Assembly: GCA_022496185.1 (NCBI GenBank)
Contig: WTXG01000036.1
Span: 62,001-126,000, forward strand
Direction of reading: 5' to 3'
DNA length: 64,000 bases
DNA from: Multifurca ochricompacta
Taxonomy: Eukaryota > Basidiomycota > Agaricomycetes > Russulales > Russulaceae
The translations under genes were made by a program, and so were the position numbers. The notes under the pieces were generated by a model. The model was given only the letters and a program-made list of their open reading frames with translations. It did no database searches and had not been told where the DNA came from. Each line of letters begins with the position of its first letter. Within the stretch, counting starts at the first letter, position 1. Of the stretch, positions 10,619 through 23,179 are shown in pieces.

Positions 10619-13559
10619 ATGATGACCCTCTCGCCTTCAGACCTGGAAGACCTTGACTTTGAGCTCACACCAGCCACCACATTCTCTGAACCTGTCATGC
10701 AAAAGATGGACGCAGCTCCTCTTTCGACCATTCGGACCACACCATCCAGATTGTAGAACCACAGCAGGCTACCCCTGCCTTGGGTCCAACGTACGCCATT
10801 AGTGGCCTTCACCCCCGAGTGATGATACTGACTCCTTTGTACTCATGAGCAGCGATTTACCTTGCCTTTCACCATTTGGACGCTCGACAACCCATTTGCC
10901 AACTCCTCAGAGGTGAGCTGCGTTTTACCGATGGTCGGGTACCCATTTCGGAGAGATAGGGAGGTAATGGCGGGAAGCTTCGGTTGACCACAACATGGCC
11001 CCATCACCCTTTGGCCTGAGTAGTTGGCCATGTCAAGTTCCTTGTTATCATTCCTACGTCCCCCGAAATGCCTTTTGGCTCCCAAAAAAAAAGATTGCCT
11101 CAGACTGACGCTGACTGTGGTTCAACAGCCCTAGCTATACTGGCCCTTACTTGAATGGCAAGACCGACTTGCCCCTATTGAATGGGTACGTACGCCTACC
11201 CAGCTAATACTAAGAAGTCGGTACTAAATGCGGACCTTCCCAGCGCAACTTCACCGTGCCGTTCCCCGGGGGAGAGCGCCAGGACTTCAGCTCAGCGCCA
11301 GATACTCACGCCTGATTCGAGCCCAGTGGCCGCACGCAAGTGGGCGCTACACGAGGGAGACACGACACCTACGAAAAAGTGGGCTCCTATTCCGGTATAT
11401 ATCTTTTTCAGTTAGCTCAACACCCACCAGGCGCAAGACCCCACCAAGGACGCCGTTGCCGCCGGTTCACCTGTGAGTAGCACTCGCCTCTATTCGCTAC
11501 CCCCGCTCAAAGTGTTGCAGGGAACTCTTGAAAGTGGAACCTTCAGAGGGTGTCCGTCCGCCTGCCAGTCACTAACTGCTAATTCACCGGGGCTGTCGAC
11601 TCTCTCTTCACCCTTCATGCAAAAAGCCTCCTCCGCTACTCCACCGCGTCGTCCTACGTCGCCTTCTCCGGCACGCCCCTCGGGCGCGGAGATTGACCGC
11701 ATCCAAGCTGACGATGCCTCCACCTGTGCTGTCCAACAACGCTGGGCAGAAGCACAGCGGCCTGATTACATGCGGCGCATTACGCGCAGTGACGAACACA
11801 AGAGCGCGGATATGCCAGGGTTAGGCATTGCAGAGACACCTGTTAAGGGCAGACGTATAGAACTGTGGGGCTTCCAAGAGACGAGTGAGGAGAGTTTTGA
11901 GGAGCGATTGATGGCTGGCGGGTATGGGGGGTATGGGAGCACTGCGCCTGAGCGCGCCGCGACCCCGCTCCTCCGTCGCGCGCGCTCGAATGGGCAAACA
12001 CGCTCACTCCTGGCCCGCGCAGATCGGTATCCACTGCGGCACAAGAAGTTGCTCCGCTCAGTGACCCCATCGATGAGCGCGAGGCGAGAAAACGGCGCCG
12101 CCTCGAGGCATTCCGACGTGTGCACACACGTGTCCAGACGTCATTGCACCCTGTTGAAGTTGAGGGAAAGGGTCGCGTACTGCTTGACGCCAGTGCAGAG
12201 GAAGTTTCAGAGTTGCTCGACGAGCTGCAGTCCTCTACGGCAGGTAAGAGGCGCGGGGCGAAGAAGCGGAGACGGGGCGGGCCAGGGTCTCGTGGTGGCA
12301 AGACACGCGCCGTGCGAGAGGAAACGCGGCCTCCGCGCATACGGGAATGTGCTCCGCTCGCTTGGCCAGACGAAGAGTTTCCTTGGAACATCAGAACGCA
12401 TGAGCGGCGCGAGCTGGAGGCTGCGGAGGAAGCCGATCGGATGCAGTGGATTGGACGGTTCTTGGATGAGGACAGCGATGCAGAGAGCTCAGGGAGTCTC
12501 CAAGACGATGATTTACCAGGTTCACCACCAACTCAGCAAGGGCGTGGTAAGATGGGACTATTACCCAGCCGTAAAGGCCCAAAGTCGCAGAAGATTTTCG
12601 TGCCGAGCGATCCTGCAGACGCCCGTGCGGCTTTGCTCTCGAAGCAGTCGGTCCGTGCGCTCGCTGCTCGAAGAAAGTTGGATGTGAAACCCTCTGCGGA
12701 TGGCGATGGGGAAGAGATTCTCTGCATCTGCCGTGGGAAGGACGACGGACGGGAGCTTGTACAATGTGACGACTGTCGGACATGGTACCACCTGGAGTGC
12801 CTCGGCATCAAGGGCATTGCAGACCTTGGACGCGAAGAAGATCCGTGGTATTGTCATAACTGTGTTACTTTGATGAACGAGTTGTCGACCTCTGAGCCAA
12901 CCTTCGTGCCGGCGGAAGAAGAAATTCCCCTGCGTCGCCGGCGGGACCCACTCTTCTTCGAAGCGCTACAAGAGTCACCACCAGGGAATGATTGGAGAAT
13001 TCCACTCCACGGTCCTGGTCCAACTACACCAAAGGCGAATACCGCCCGGGTAGCGGTAGCCGAAGTATCCACCCGATCATCCTTAGGATCACGAAACGGT
13101 CCGTATACGCCACGCAACAGCAGCGTGACGGCTGAGCATGTGCGCGTGTACACGACACCCGACACAGATGAGCGGATATTCCAGGATGATGTCTCACCGT
13201 TCGACCCGACATCAACGCCGTCACGCGGAGTACGCGTGGGTGCTAGCGTCAGTTCTGTCTTCGCAACCCCCAAGTGGCAGATCCACGTTCCGCCAACATA
13301 TACGCCCTCACCGTACCGTAACAGCATAGATGCAGGAGGTGGTGTGTCGTCATCGAGCCCGTATCGCGTGTTTCCGCACGAAGATACACCGGTCGATCGA
13401 TCGGTACTGCGACCTTCGGCCTCCTTGCCATCGAAACGGTTGCAAGAATCACCGTTGAGAGGACGAGGTGGTGTCATACGTGGACATCCACATATGCAGG
13501 GCTCGCCGGTGCCGCTTGGGAAGAAGGGCAAAGAACGACAGGGCGCAGGGAGGAGGTAA
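10619..13559 (+). CDS. PHD zinc-finger protein, probable chromatin reader
   Basis: Nuclear-type protein with one C4HC3 PHD finger encoded at about 12718-12865: CICRG, then CDDC, WYHLEC and finally WYCHNC. PHD fingers of this class commonly bind histone H3 tails. The first exons can be followed at 10619-10693, 10750-10790, 10853-10912, 11129-11185 and 11244-about 11394. Phases match through the first four junctions and encode a Ser/Pro-rich N-terminus with TPQ, TPD and TPTK sites. Exon joining between 11394 and 11640 is ambiguous. A further intron at about 11922-12022 links the upstream frame to the long last exon. That exon carries a basic, helical region (DEREARKRRRLEAF), the PHD finger and a long disordered Ser/Pro tail ending at 13559. 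I do not recognise a specific orthologue beyond the finger. Confidence 0.75.
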
Positions 13560-14762
13560 GCTAATTCGAAGCCATTACGAGTCACTCTGAGTATACGTTG
13601 GGCGAGTTCGACCTGTATGCTCACTTTGATGAATCCGCGTGCCATCGTTTTTTTTTTTTACGCCTCATTTCCGACTAGAAGCGACAATTTGTTGCCTTAC
13701 GGACCACATTACGACGTATTTCTGTATTGCGCTAATCTGAACTTCGCTTTCATTTTTTGAACGAATAGAATAAAGCTTGCTATTGATGTATCACGTTCCG
13801 CGCTTTTGGAGAAATGACACCTTCACTGGTGTAAACAAAGATGCACGCGACTTACCCATAACTAGTGCCAGCCTTCGCTTGAAATAAGAAGAAATAGCAC
13901 AGCGTATGAGCGCACATAACATATCAGTGGCGCATATACGTGCCTATGTAAGGCAGATCGCATTCCCGGAGAGGTAGAAGAGAGGAAAGGGAAAGGAGGA
14001 GAAGGACAAGGGGGGAATAAAGCATCATTATGGGACGCGTCTGTCACAATCATGACCGTGACAAACACGTACGGTCACAAATCGCCTCGCCTCGCCTCGC
14101 AAGGGACCAACCGAGTTGTACATCATTCATCCGTCACCTTTACAATCATCTCAGCTGATGCCCAAGGTACACATTTGCGTGGTCAATGTGATCTTGGTTG
14201 CCCTAACAAATTCTATGTTTGCAGTCCGCGATCTGCCTGAGCTGTTACCATCAAGGGTGGATTACTTACTACCTTAACCCCCTGTGTTGTTGGATCAGAA
14301 GTATCAGTGGTTCTTCTCCCTACCCCTAAAAGCCCCTTTGCCCTAACAATGAGCGGGGGGAGGGGGCAACATCCTGGAGAGATTTCAACATTTATTCTCT
14401 TTGCTGCTTTGTAAAGCTTGCTTGATATCTATCTATCTTAGAATTATAGGTTGTTGTAGTTGTTGCACTATCGGACACGTGATAAGGTCATTGGTTCACT
14501 CTCGACTCGACGATGTCAACGACGGTAATTACACCATCCCAACGTTTACGCATCGCCATCGTAATGTGTTCTACACTTCCAAATTAAATGTTAATGGCCG
14601 TCTAAATTCAGTGCATACAGGGTCTCGCAGCTCTGAAATACAAACCCCCAGAACAGTCTACCGAATGTTCGTTTTTTTTTTTTTTGTTTTTCGTTTCCTT
14701 CCTCCTTCCTTCCAGCGATGTGATTGTCACTGGCGCCGGACCCTCACGCTAACATCCCTTAG
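13560..14762. other. Intergenic region
   Basis: Region between the PHD-finger gene and the next plus-strand gene. It contains a poly(T) tract near 13650 and a (CGCCT)-type short repeat near 14083-14099. An ATG at 14513 opens a frame of 24 codons (MSTTVITPSQRLRIAI...) that could be the first exon of the downstream gene, but I could not prove a splice to it. Confidence 0.45.
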
Positions 14763-16268
14763 CATACGTACTCGACTTGAAACATCATTTTTGTCGCTCC
14801 GCAACGAGATTCATATCCGAAGAATACGATGCGTGGCGTAAGCGTGCTCTGGAGCTCGAAGCAGAACTTCATGCAACGCGGGCCACTGCATCGTCAGAGC
14901 ACCTTGGTATGTATGCAATTATTTTATTTTCTCGTCTGCCATGCTAACCAAATACAAAAAAAAAGAGCTTCTTGCGCTAAAATCTGCTTTTGCGACTTTG
15001 GAGGAAGAAAAAGGCCTAGGACGGAAAGCATCTGAGTCCAAAAAGAGGAAAAGGGTAAAGAAACCTTCCCAGACATCGTATACGTATGCGAAGAGATTAG
15101 AATTATCCTCTCCCTTATGGTCGTCAAGACTCAAGTTGACCAAGCCGAAAGACAAAGGCTTCGCGTACTCTGGTAACAGTACGTTCTTTTCTTCCCAAGT
15201 TATCACTGTGTACGACTTACTATATGCGCACCATAGCGGAGTCAATAACGTCCCCACGTCGGCCGAACAGCACACTCTTCTCTTCGCTACACGCACTAGA
15301 CGTTATCTCCGCGGGGATTAACACAACTAACTCCACCTCCCCGCCTGATATTGCTCTATTGGCCGCAGCCACGGTAAATGCATTGACGAACTTGGCGCAC
15401 TTCTCGATCATGCCATCTCACCAGCACCAGATGGACTCCGAGGTCCAACGCCACGAGAAGCATTCAGCGGAATTAGACGCATTCTACCACACGTTCTGCA
15501 GATGGTAGTTCCTACCCTCAAGGGCGCACGTATCGATCCTTCGACCGTTACAGGATTTGGAAGACCGCCCGTCGAATCTGCCGAAGGCGATCTGGTCCAT
15601 GTGCACGAAACAACGACGTCCGCGCTTGACCTTGTGCTGGGACGTGTCACGATCGGACTGCTTTTGCCAGCGATTCGAGCGCTCGTACCCTGTACGTTTG
15701 CCAAGACGGAAGGCATCTTGTCTACACGTGGACTCGAACCACCAGAAAGAGAATTCGTAGATGGTGCAGACCTGGTGGGTATCATCAGGGCGACGTTGGA
15801 CGGCCTTCCAGACGCGTGGCAGTACATGTGCATCACTCTCCACGACCGTATCGCCCTCGAAGCCGTTCGAGCACTGGCTTCGCTTATAACGGATCAGCCT
15901 TTTTCGCACGTTCAACCCGCGCGGCTGACACCAGTGCAACGTATCCATCGCATCGCGCGTAAGGACGCGCTGCACTTCCTGTGCGATACAGCACTCCTCT
16001 CCCTCCGCCGTTCATCAATCGCCCCTTCCGGAAACCAGAAGATATGTTGCGTGCGGCTCTATCAGAAGCCCTCGGTAAGCTCGCTCTCACTCAGTCCGTG
16101 CGAGAAGGTGAGAGCGGGCTAGACCTCGTCGAGGAACACCGCGTGATGGTTATCCTGGAACGCGCATGGAGCTTGGGCCTTAGAGTTGGTAATATCAACG
16201 GAGATACAGGCGATGCAGAGACAGAAGCAAATCAAGATAAAGTGGGCGCGCGAGGGACTGGTCCTTGA
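14763..16268 (+). CDS. Hypothetical helical protein, unknown function, gene model incomplete
   Basis: Several exons can be joined. One begins after an AG at 14762, passes through EEYDAWRKRALELEAEL and ends at a GTATGT donor near 14908. A second, rich in lysine (KKRKRVKK), ends at a GTACGT donor near 15180. A third starts at about 15238. The later part (15502-16180) is a long, hydrophobic-helical region including ALDLVLGRVTIGLLLP. The protein looks mostly alpha-helical with a nuclear-localisation-like basic patch; I recognise no family. Two frame changes, near 15385 and near 16010, have no plausible intron and look like missing single bases. The 5' end is unknown (candidate ATG at 14513), and the stop used here at 16268 may lie in an unspliced intron. 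Confidence 0.5.
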
Positions 16269-17410
16269 TTGACAACAATGGTGTAGTCTCGGTAACAGCA
16301 CTCACTTGACGACTACTCTTCGAGCTGACACGTGTGGGAGGGGGAACATATCGGAAGCCCAGGCCGAGGTTGTTCCCTTGTTGTCCTCTCGTCCGGGGAG
16401 CTGACAAGGCTGTTGTCATGCGGCAAGGGAGGGGGGGGGGGATGTGTGTGATGTGTGAGGTCATGACTGCGCGCCTATTCATTTTCCTTGTTGACCACAT
16501 TCCGCGTCAATAAGGTCTCGACTTTCTCGGTGCCTCTGACGTATTTGCCAAGGCTCAACATGCATTTTCGTCCGTTCGTCCGTTCATTTTAGCGGTGGTG
16601 CCGGTTGACAGGCAATTGTCACTACTACTACTCCAACCTGCAAGAGGACTAGCGTTAGTGAAAAATACTTCCACGTCCAAGATCGAGGCAGGTTAGCAAC
16701 GCTTTCGCCTTCCTTTGCGATATTATGAACGTTCTCGAAAATTATGATGGAAAGAGAACGGCCGCCTAACTTGCGACTTTGGGGACAGAGCCATCCACGA
16801 AGCATGGAAAATTGGGACGCTAATTTGTGTTTGATCCCCGTAGTAGTATTTTTATTTTCGAACGGCGCCAGCATGAGTTTTTTGGGTGATGGATTGCATT
16901 ATGGTCATCATGGTCATGCATGGCCTTTGGCGTGATCTGCTGCAAAATATGGATGATCAAAGCTCCTGGTACTGGTTACAAATAAAGTAGATCGTGTGTT
17001 GTGCGAGAGTGAGATTGGAGGTGAAAAGTGGCTGTGTTAATTTTTTTTGTTGAACGTGACCCCAAATTATGTCTGTGTCAGTTTGTCAACCGAGGATCAG
17101 ATAGGAACCCCATTACATTGTTCGCTGTTCGGTTCTCTCTTGTAATAAGCCGCGGTCAAAGTTTATTAGGTTCCTAATTCCAATAGAGGCAAGTATTTTG
17201 ACGGGAATACCAAGTGTGTGGGTGTAAGTGTGTGTGGATGTGGAGTTGTGTGAGCATGGGCGTCGTGCGTGTGTAGATACTCGTCATATGACAATGTCAA
17301 GTCAATGTCATTGTCATCATGGGTCATGGGGCAAGAATTACGTATCATAATATCTCATTCTCATTAATGCAATAATCAAAGAAAGCAATACTTGCATGCT
17401 GTACTCAACC

Positions 17411-17445
17411 CTGACTGACTGACTGACTGACTGACTGACTGACTT
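17411..17445 (+). repeat. Tetranucleotide microsatellite (GACT)n
   Basis: About eight perfect tandem copies of GACT. Confidence 0.9.
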
Positions 17446-17523
17446 GGTGACCCTGATTCGCCCAACGACGAGAGGGAGGAGTTGATCAAAGAGTTGCATT
17501 TTTTTTTCGACTTTTTGAAAACT

Positions 17524-17549
17524 TGATGATGATGATGATGATGATGATC
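17524..17549 (+). repeat. Trinucleotide microsatellite (GAT)n
   Basis: About eight to nine tandem GAT units. Confidence 0.9.
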
Positions 17550-17684
17550 AGGTTTCAGTTTTCATCTCACTACGTTATCTTCTTTTCGGATCTTACAATT
17601 GCAATCAATTATTGTCCTTGCCGCCCGACCGCCACCTCCCACCCAACCCCAACCCAACCCAGGTCTGGACTTTTTCAAAATATG

Positions 17685-17701
17685 ACCCCCCCCCCCCCCC
17701 C
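17685..17701 (+). repeat. Poly(C) run of 17
   Basis: One of many C runs in the desert; such runs are also places where sequencing errors are likely. Confidence 0.9.
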
Positions 17702-19955
17702 AAGTATGCCGTATAATCTGCCCGATCTAGTTCTTCTCAACAAAGCGCTCTCACTTTCCAGGACGCAGGACAGCAGAGAAGAGAAGCTGATGCGATCACA
17801 TTTCACCCGCCCTAATTCCATTGACTACAACTTACTCACGCTCATACAGTCACCGCCGTAGTTCACCGCACACCACCCCTCCCCCCCCCCCCTCAACTCC
17901 AAGTCACGGTCAAAATTGAAGGCCGTCCATCTTCTCCGCCCTTTTCCAAACTTCTTCTTCCGTCCGCAAGAATCCGGTGATTCCAACTTCCCTCCTCTCA
18001 CTTATCCTCTTCATACATGCGTCCGGATCCTTTCCGAATCGGTAGAAGGCAGAAGGTGAAGTGAACGAGCCGAGTGGCCGCGGCGCGATTCACAAAACAG
18101 AACAGAACACACAGCACGAGAAGATCTCGGTGGGTTTGAGAATGAACCCGAAACCCACTTGTCACCATTCCCCCCCCCCTTGGTACGGGAGAAGCCAAAT
18201 GTGTACCGTTATTTTTCTTTTTCTTCTAAACATCGTGCGGTCCAACAACTAAGGCTCCGTCCGGACGCCCATGCCCAGGCAGTAAAAAAGTAATATTGGG
18301 GGAGTGTGTAAAATAAAAATGAACTTGAGGGGAAAACCACACAGCCCATTTGGCGTTTTGTTTGTTTTTTGTTTTTCTCTCGAATGTCTGTAAACTTAAC
18401 TTGTATCATGCCTCCCCATCCTCCTCTTCTCAGGCTTGTCATCAAAAACGGGTGTTCTCGGTCGAGTCCGAGTCGAGTGCCGCAAATCGCCAACCATCTC
18501 CGGTGCGTGCGGTTCCCCGTGACCGTGACCGTAAACAAGTCGAAGCGCCAAAAGCGCGCTAAACCGTCCCGCATCTGTTTTTGTTTTTTTTTTTTGCGTC
18601 ATGACCCCTGCCTGACCTTGCGTCATGGGGTCATTTCGTCAATTTCTGTTTGTTGGGCGATTGCCCTTCCTCTTTTTTTGGGGCCATGCGAGACCATCAC
18701 ACGGGTGTGTGTGAGTGTGAGTGTGTGTTGGGGGTGTTGGGGGTGTAAAAAAACAAAAACAAAAAAAAAAAGGAGAGAAATGATCATACTCCCTGGGCTT
18801 TGGGCACAAGATATCTCTTTCCTATCTTCTCTTCTCTTCTCTTCTGTTGTTGTTGTTTTTGTTTTTGTTTTGCCCTTTTTCGCTAAAGCGCTAGAATCCG
18901 TAATAGCCACTTTGGATGTACGTGCGCACCCTTGTACTGTGTCCCTCACTGCGCCGGGCTAGAACTCTCTGGGCTACGGATTGGGGGTACTCCGCCTCCC
19001 ACCCACCCCCCCACCCCCCCTTTACTTGAGGCTGGTTCGAAGATGATGGCACGCATGGTCTTCGCTTCGCGGAGCATATGTAACTGGTCAGTCAAGTCAA
19101 ACAAATGCTTCATGTTCAAAAGGCGCAACCTTTTCATTTCCCAGTGGTTTGGTGATGGTGAAAAGTGCCGCGGTTCCTCTCTCCCCCTCCCTCCCCCCCC
19201 CTTTTTTTTTCCCTCTTTCCATTTGTCACGTTTTCATCTTTCTCACCTCACTTTTTGTGCAACACCCCCTCTACTTTTGGTCCGGTACCTTTGACGCCCC
19301 GATCGTGATCAAGTAAAAAAAATTAAAAAAAAAAATCAATCCAGAAATCACAAAGCGCAAGAGACGTCATGTTCATTTTATTGGAGCGCTCCAAACTACG
19401 CAAAGTGGAAGGGGCGTATCATCAGTCATCTCGTTTATTAACAAGCACCTATAACCCTTCTAGAAGATGGTTTAAACGTAATTTTGGCTTGTTGCTTGCT
19501 TGCTTGCCTGACACAATCATCCTCCGTGACTTTTATTTTTCGGAAAAGAAATTTTAAAAAAAAGAAAAGAAAAAGAAAAAGAAAAAGAAACAAGAAACAA
19601 GAAAAAAAAAGACACGATGTGGCCCATCACGACTAATCAGGTAACCCTCTCCTGTTTTCATCGATATACCCACACGAACGACAAATTGGATTCCTTTGCG
19701 CCGTGTCTGACCGAGGGATGTTGTCCCAAGGATGCAAAAAAATTCACTGTTGACCGTAACTTGATACCCAAAAGTTAACGCCAGCTGGTATAACCAACCC
19801 CCACCCCCCCCCCTTGCGCCTCGAGGCAAGTCTTCGATTTGTCAGGCCCTGGGACCTGACTTGACAGAGTTCCCCCCCCCCCTCATGACTGGGGTGTGTG
19901 TTGTGGCTGACTTTGCGGCTATCGATGACGCCAAGAAGAAGGGAAGGGAAGGGAA

Positions 19956-19970
19956 GGGGGGGGGGGGGGG
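19956..19970 (+). repeat. Poly(G) run of 15 after GGGAA repeats
   Basis: A short GGGAA repeat leads into 15 consecutive G, a sequence with G-quadruplex-forming potential. Confidence 0.9.
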
Positions 19971-21760
19971 TTCTTCCTAATAACCCACGATATGACCCTT
20001 TTTTGGTCCGTCACGAGGACGAGTGCAATGTTTTTTTTTTTTAAAGGAAAAAAAAGAGAGAGTGAGAAGTAGTAGTGTTGTTTGGAGGGATCTCACCAGA
20101 TGAACAACGTCATATTCAGACAGAGACGTAATTTATACAAAAAAAACAAAATCGAAAAAAGTCATCAAGATCTTTCCCCCCACCCCCCCCCCCCACATCC
20201 CCACATCCCCACCCCCACGCCCCCGCCCAAAACAGTTGTCTTGTCAAAATAAAAAAAAAGAAGGGAGAAGAAGAAATTGCTTTTCCTTTTTCTCGAGCTC
20301 TAACAAAATAAAAATAAAAATATGAAAAATCGAAAAATCGATCGCTTCTCTTCCCTGCGCGCGCCAGAGATCGGGCCGCGGTTCCTGTCTGTGTCTGTGT
20401 CTCTCTGCGTCTTTGTAAACAGGTTTACCCCCCTCCATCTCTTGCCTTGGACCTTGACAAATCGTCACGAGGGAGGGTTCAATTGCGCGCGAGGTTTTCT
20501 CGGAGTAGTGGTGATATATTTATAAATAATACATTGCTCGCTACCCTGATAATAAATACCCCCTCGATTGTTCGCGAGGGTCACTCGGGTCGTGTGCCCA
20601 CTTGTCTACTGCCTGCCTGCTCATTCAGGAGATATCATGACGGGCCTAAAAAGAGCAGCCATACCCAAATAAAAAAAAAAGAGATCGATGGGTTAATCAT
20701 CCGTGGCCGTTTTTCTTTTTTTTTTTTTTTGGTTTTCTTCAAGATGTCACAAGTCGGAAAGGAAAAGGAAAAAAAAAAAAAAAAGAGAGTAAAAAAAAAG
20801 AGTATTATGGGATGGCCTTACCTGACGGAGGCTATCCTACCCATCTCTATCTATCTATCTAATCATCATCAGAGCAATAAAATTAAAATAAAAACTAGCT
20901 AATTAGCAACCGCGCATGACTCTGTAACATGACCTGTGTCACGATGCAAAGAATGAAACGAAAAAGGGGAAGGGGGGGGGGAGAGAGACCAAAACGCCGC
21001 CTAACTGTCCTTTTTTCCTTGGGGGGAAGGGGGAATCATCATCATCACCGAAGAGATCTGACTAACCCCCACTCCCCTCCCCCCCTTTTTTTATATTTAG
21101 CTCTCTCTCTCTCTCTCTCCAACTCCAATGAATGACATGACCATATAGAAAATAAGTGGACCGACCGACTGACCGACCCACAACCCAATGACAATCACAT
21201 GCATGTAATGTATGTATGTATGGTACCAAGTACCAACCAACATATGCCTATGCCAGGGGAGTGGGGGGGCTGTGCGAGATGGCGGGCGGCGGAAAAGAGG
21301 TGTGGGACCGTTGACCGTGATTTTTTTTTGTTTCCCTCTCATCTCATTATCATATGGTTGTAAGCGCGCCCCCCCCCCCCCTTTACCTTTGATCGATCCT
21401 TAGAGTTAGAGAGGAGAGAGGCTAAGGGCTGAGGCTAAGGCTATATGTATATGTATTATAGTATATACATATACATACATACATACCATACATACATACC
21501 ATACACATCTGTTTCCGGTCTGATTCTGGGTCCCTTCCCAATGCCATGGACCCCCTTATCCCTATCCCCTTCGCGCGCACACCAGGAGAGGGAGTTTCTT
21601 TTGATTTAAAAAAAAATAAATCAAAACAACAACAACGCGATTAAATGAATAAGCACAAAGCATTTTTTAAAGGTCATTTCGTTTATTAAAGTTAGTATAT
21701 GTATATATGGTAGTATAGATACCGAATTTGACTAACAGCAGCCAACCTCTTTGGTTTGTG

Positions 21761-21784
21761 GTGTGTGTGTGTGTGTGTGTGTGT
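21761..21784 (+). repeat. Dinucleotide microsatellite (GT)n
   Basis: About twelve GT units. Confidence 0.9.
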
Positions 21785-22173
21785 GGTACACAAAAGTCTC
21801 GTCTCAACTCAACTTTTATTTTTTTTTGATGCTCAGACTGTGTCCGGGGAAGACAAAATAAAATATTTAAATTTTAAGAAAATAAAAACTCCGGGGAGAG
21901 CCGACATCTCCCTCCCTCTTTCTAGCTTGTCCCCACAACAGGCGCCTGCCTATTCCATCTCCCGACGACCCTGACGGGGCCAGAAAAGCTTGCTTGTTTC
22001 GGGGGGAGTTTCTGTATTTAGCTTATGACTCTCGCCCCTAAATTTTTATATTTTTTATTTTATTGGGTAGATCTAATCCAAATAATCGATATATCATGAT
22101 ATGATCATTGATCATATATACTCGGAAGGGGTGGTGGTCTGGTCTGGATTGGATTGAGATGGAGGTGTGTGAG

Positions 22174-22262
22174 GACAGACATAGACACAGACACAGACAC
22201 AGACACGGACACAGACACAGACACGGACACAGACACAGACACAGACACAGACTCGGAAACAG
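22174..22262 (+). repeat. Hexamer array (GACACA/GACACG)n
   Basis: About 14 imperfect tandem copies of GACACA, with some copies GACACG, decaying into related GACACC/GAAAC units up to about 22320. Because the unit is six bases, every frame is open and encodes a two-residue repeat, which produces spurious ORFs on both strands. Confidence 0.9.
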
Positions 22263-23179
22263 AAACGGACACATCGACACACCGACACCGAGAGAACCGA
22301 GAGACCGATAGACGGAGACAGACCGACAAAAAACTCCACTTAACACTAACATTAATACACAACACACACAACCCAAACCCTAGAAGTTGTAATTGTTTCC
22401 GTGCCAACACGAGGCACGCGAGAAAATGCGACCGCACGCACCTACCCTCGTTCCTGACCGAAGGGGTTCCTTCTATTTTATTATTATTTTATTATTTTAA
22501 TTTTTACACACACATCATCCCATCGGGGGGCCTTTCTCAGGGCTCTCTCTCCACCTCCCTCTCTTATTCATTCAGTTTCATATTCGAATAGTCTTCCCCG
22601 GCCTCATCCTTCGACCGACCAACCATCAAGTTCAATCTACATATATGTACGACAGACACTCCATCAAGCAACCAGTAGGGCGCAAATGACCAAGCCTTTG
22701 GTTTAATGCCGGCATTGAATCCATAAAAAGGTGAAATTGAACTCCACACCACACAGCCTTGATGGGCCAATCGGTACACACGCGTTTCAGAAAAGAAAAT
22801 CATATCTATGTATACTCTGCATATTATAATCTGAGCACCTTAACATAGAGATAAACAACTATATAGCACAAGAGTGAGCGCCGAGAGCAAGACTGCAAGT
22901 CGTCGAGGTATAAGAGCACGAGGGCCAAGTAGGTATAACATAGTGGTAGGTATGTACAGCATGGACAGCAGGTGTGTGTGTATGTGTGTGTGAGTAAAAG
23001 GGGTGGTGAGTAGGCAGTGTAAGTTGAATTATAAATAAGTACGGTTGACAGTGTCAGGATGTGTCGCAAGGGCAAAGGGTTAAGAGAAACCACGAGATGA
23101 ACAACAACAACAGATGTAGACCAGAGAGCAGAAAAAAAAAAAACCTGATGAGTGCACAAATAGCAAAAAAAAAGTCAAA

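Larger units (their letters stand above)
16269..23179. other. Gene-poor, homopolymer- and microsatellite-rich region (left part of the desert)
   Basis: About 6.9 kb in which I can support no coding gene or RNA gene. The ORFs present are short and composed of low-complexity sequence. The stretch is crowded with long C, G, T and A runs and di- to hexanucleotide repeats, some listed separately. Long polypyrimidine or polypurine runs are far more frequent here than in the gene blocks on either side. Confidence 0.7.

Noticed and set aside
12854..13645. 263-codon ORF on the minus strand opposite the PHD-finger gene
   Set aside because: It is the shadow of a GC-rich coding exon; the plus strand carries the PHD finger and consistent splicing.
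22174..22320. Possible CRISPR-like or minisatellite array
   Set aside because: Units are contiguous six-base repeats without spacers; it is a microsatellite in a eukaryote.
22105..22591. Overlapping ORFs of Asp-Thr, Val-Ser and His-Arg dipeptides
   Set aside because: They follow entirely from the six-base GACACA repeat and carry no unique sequence.
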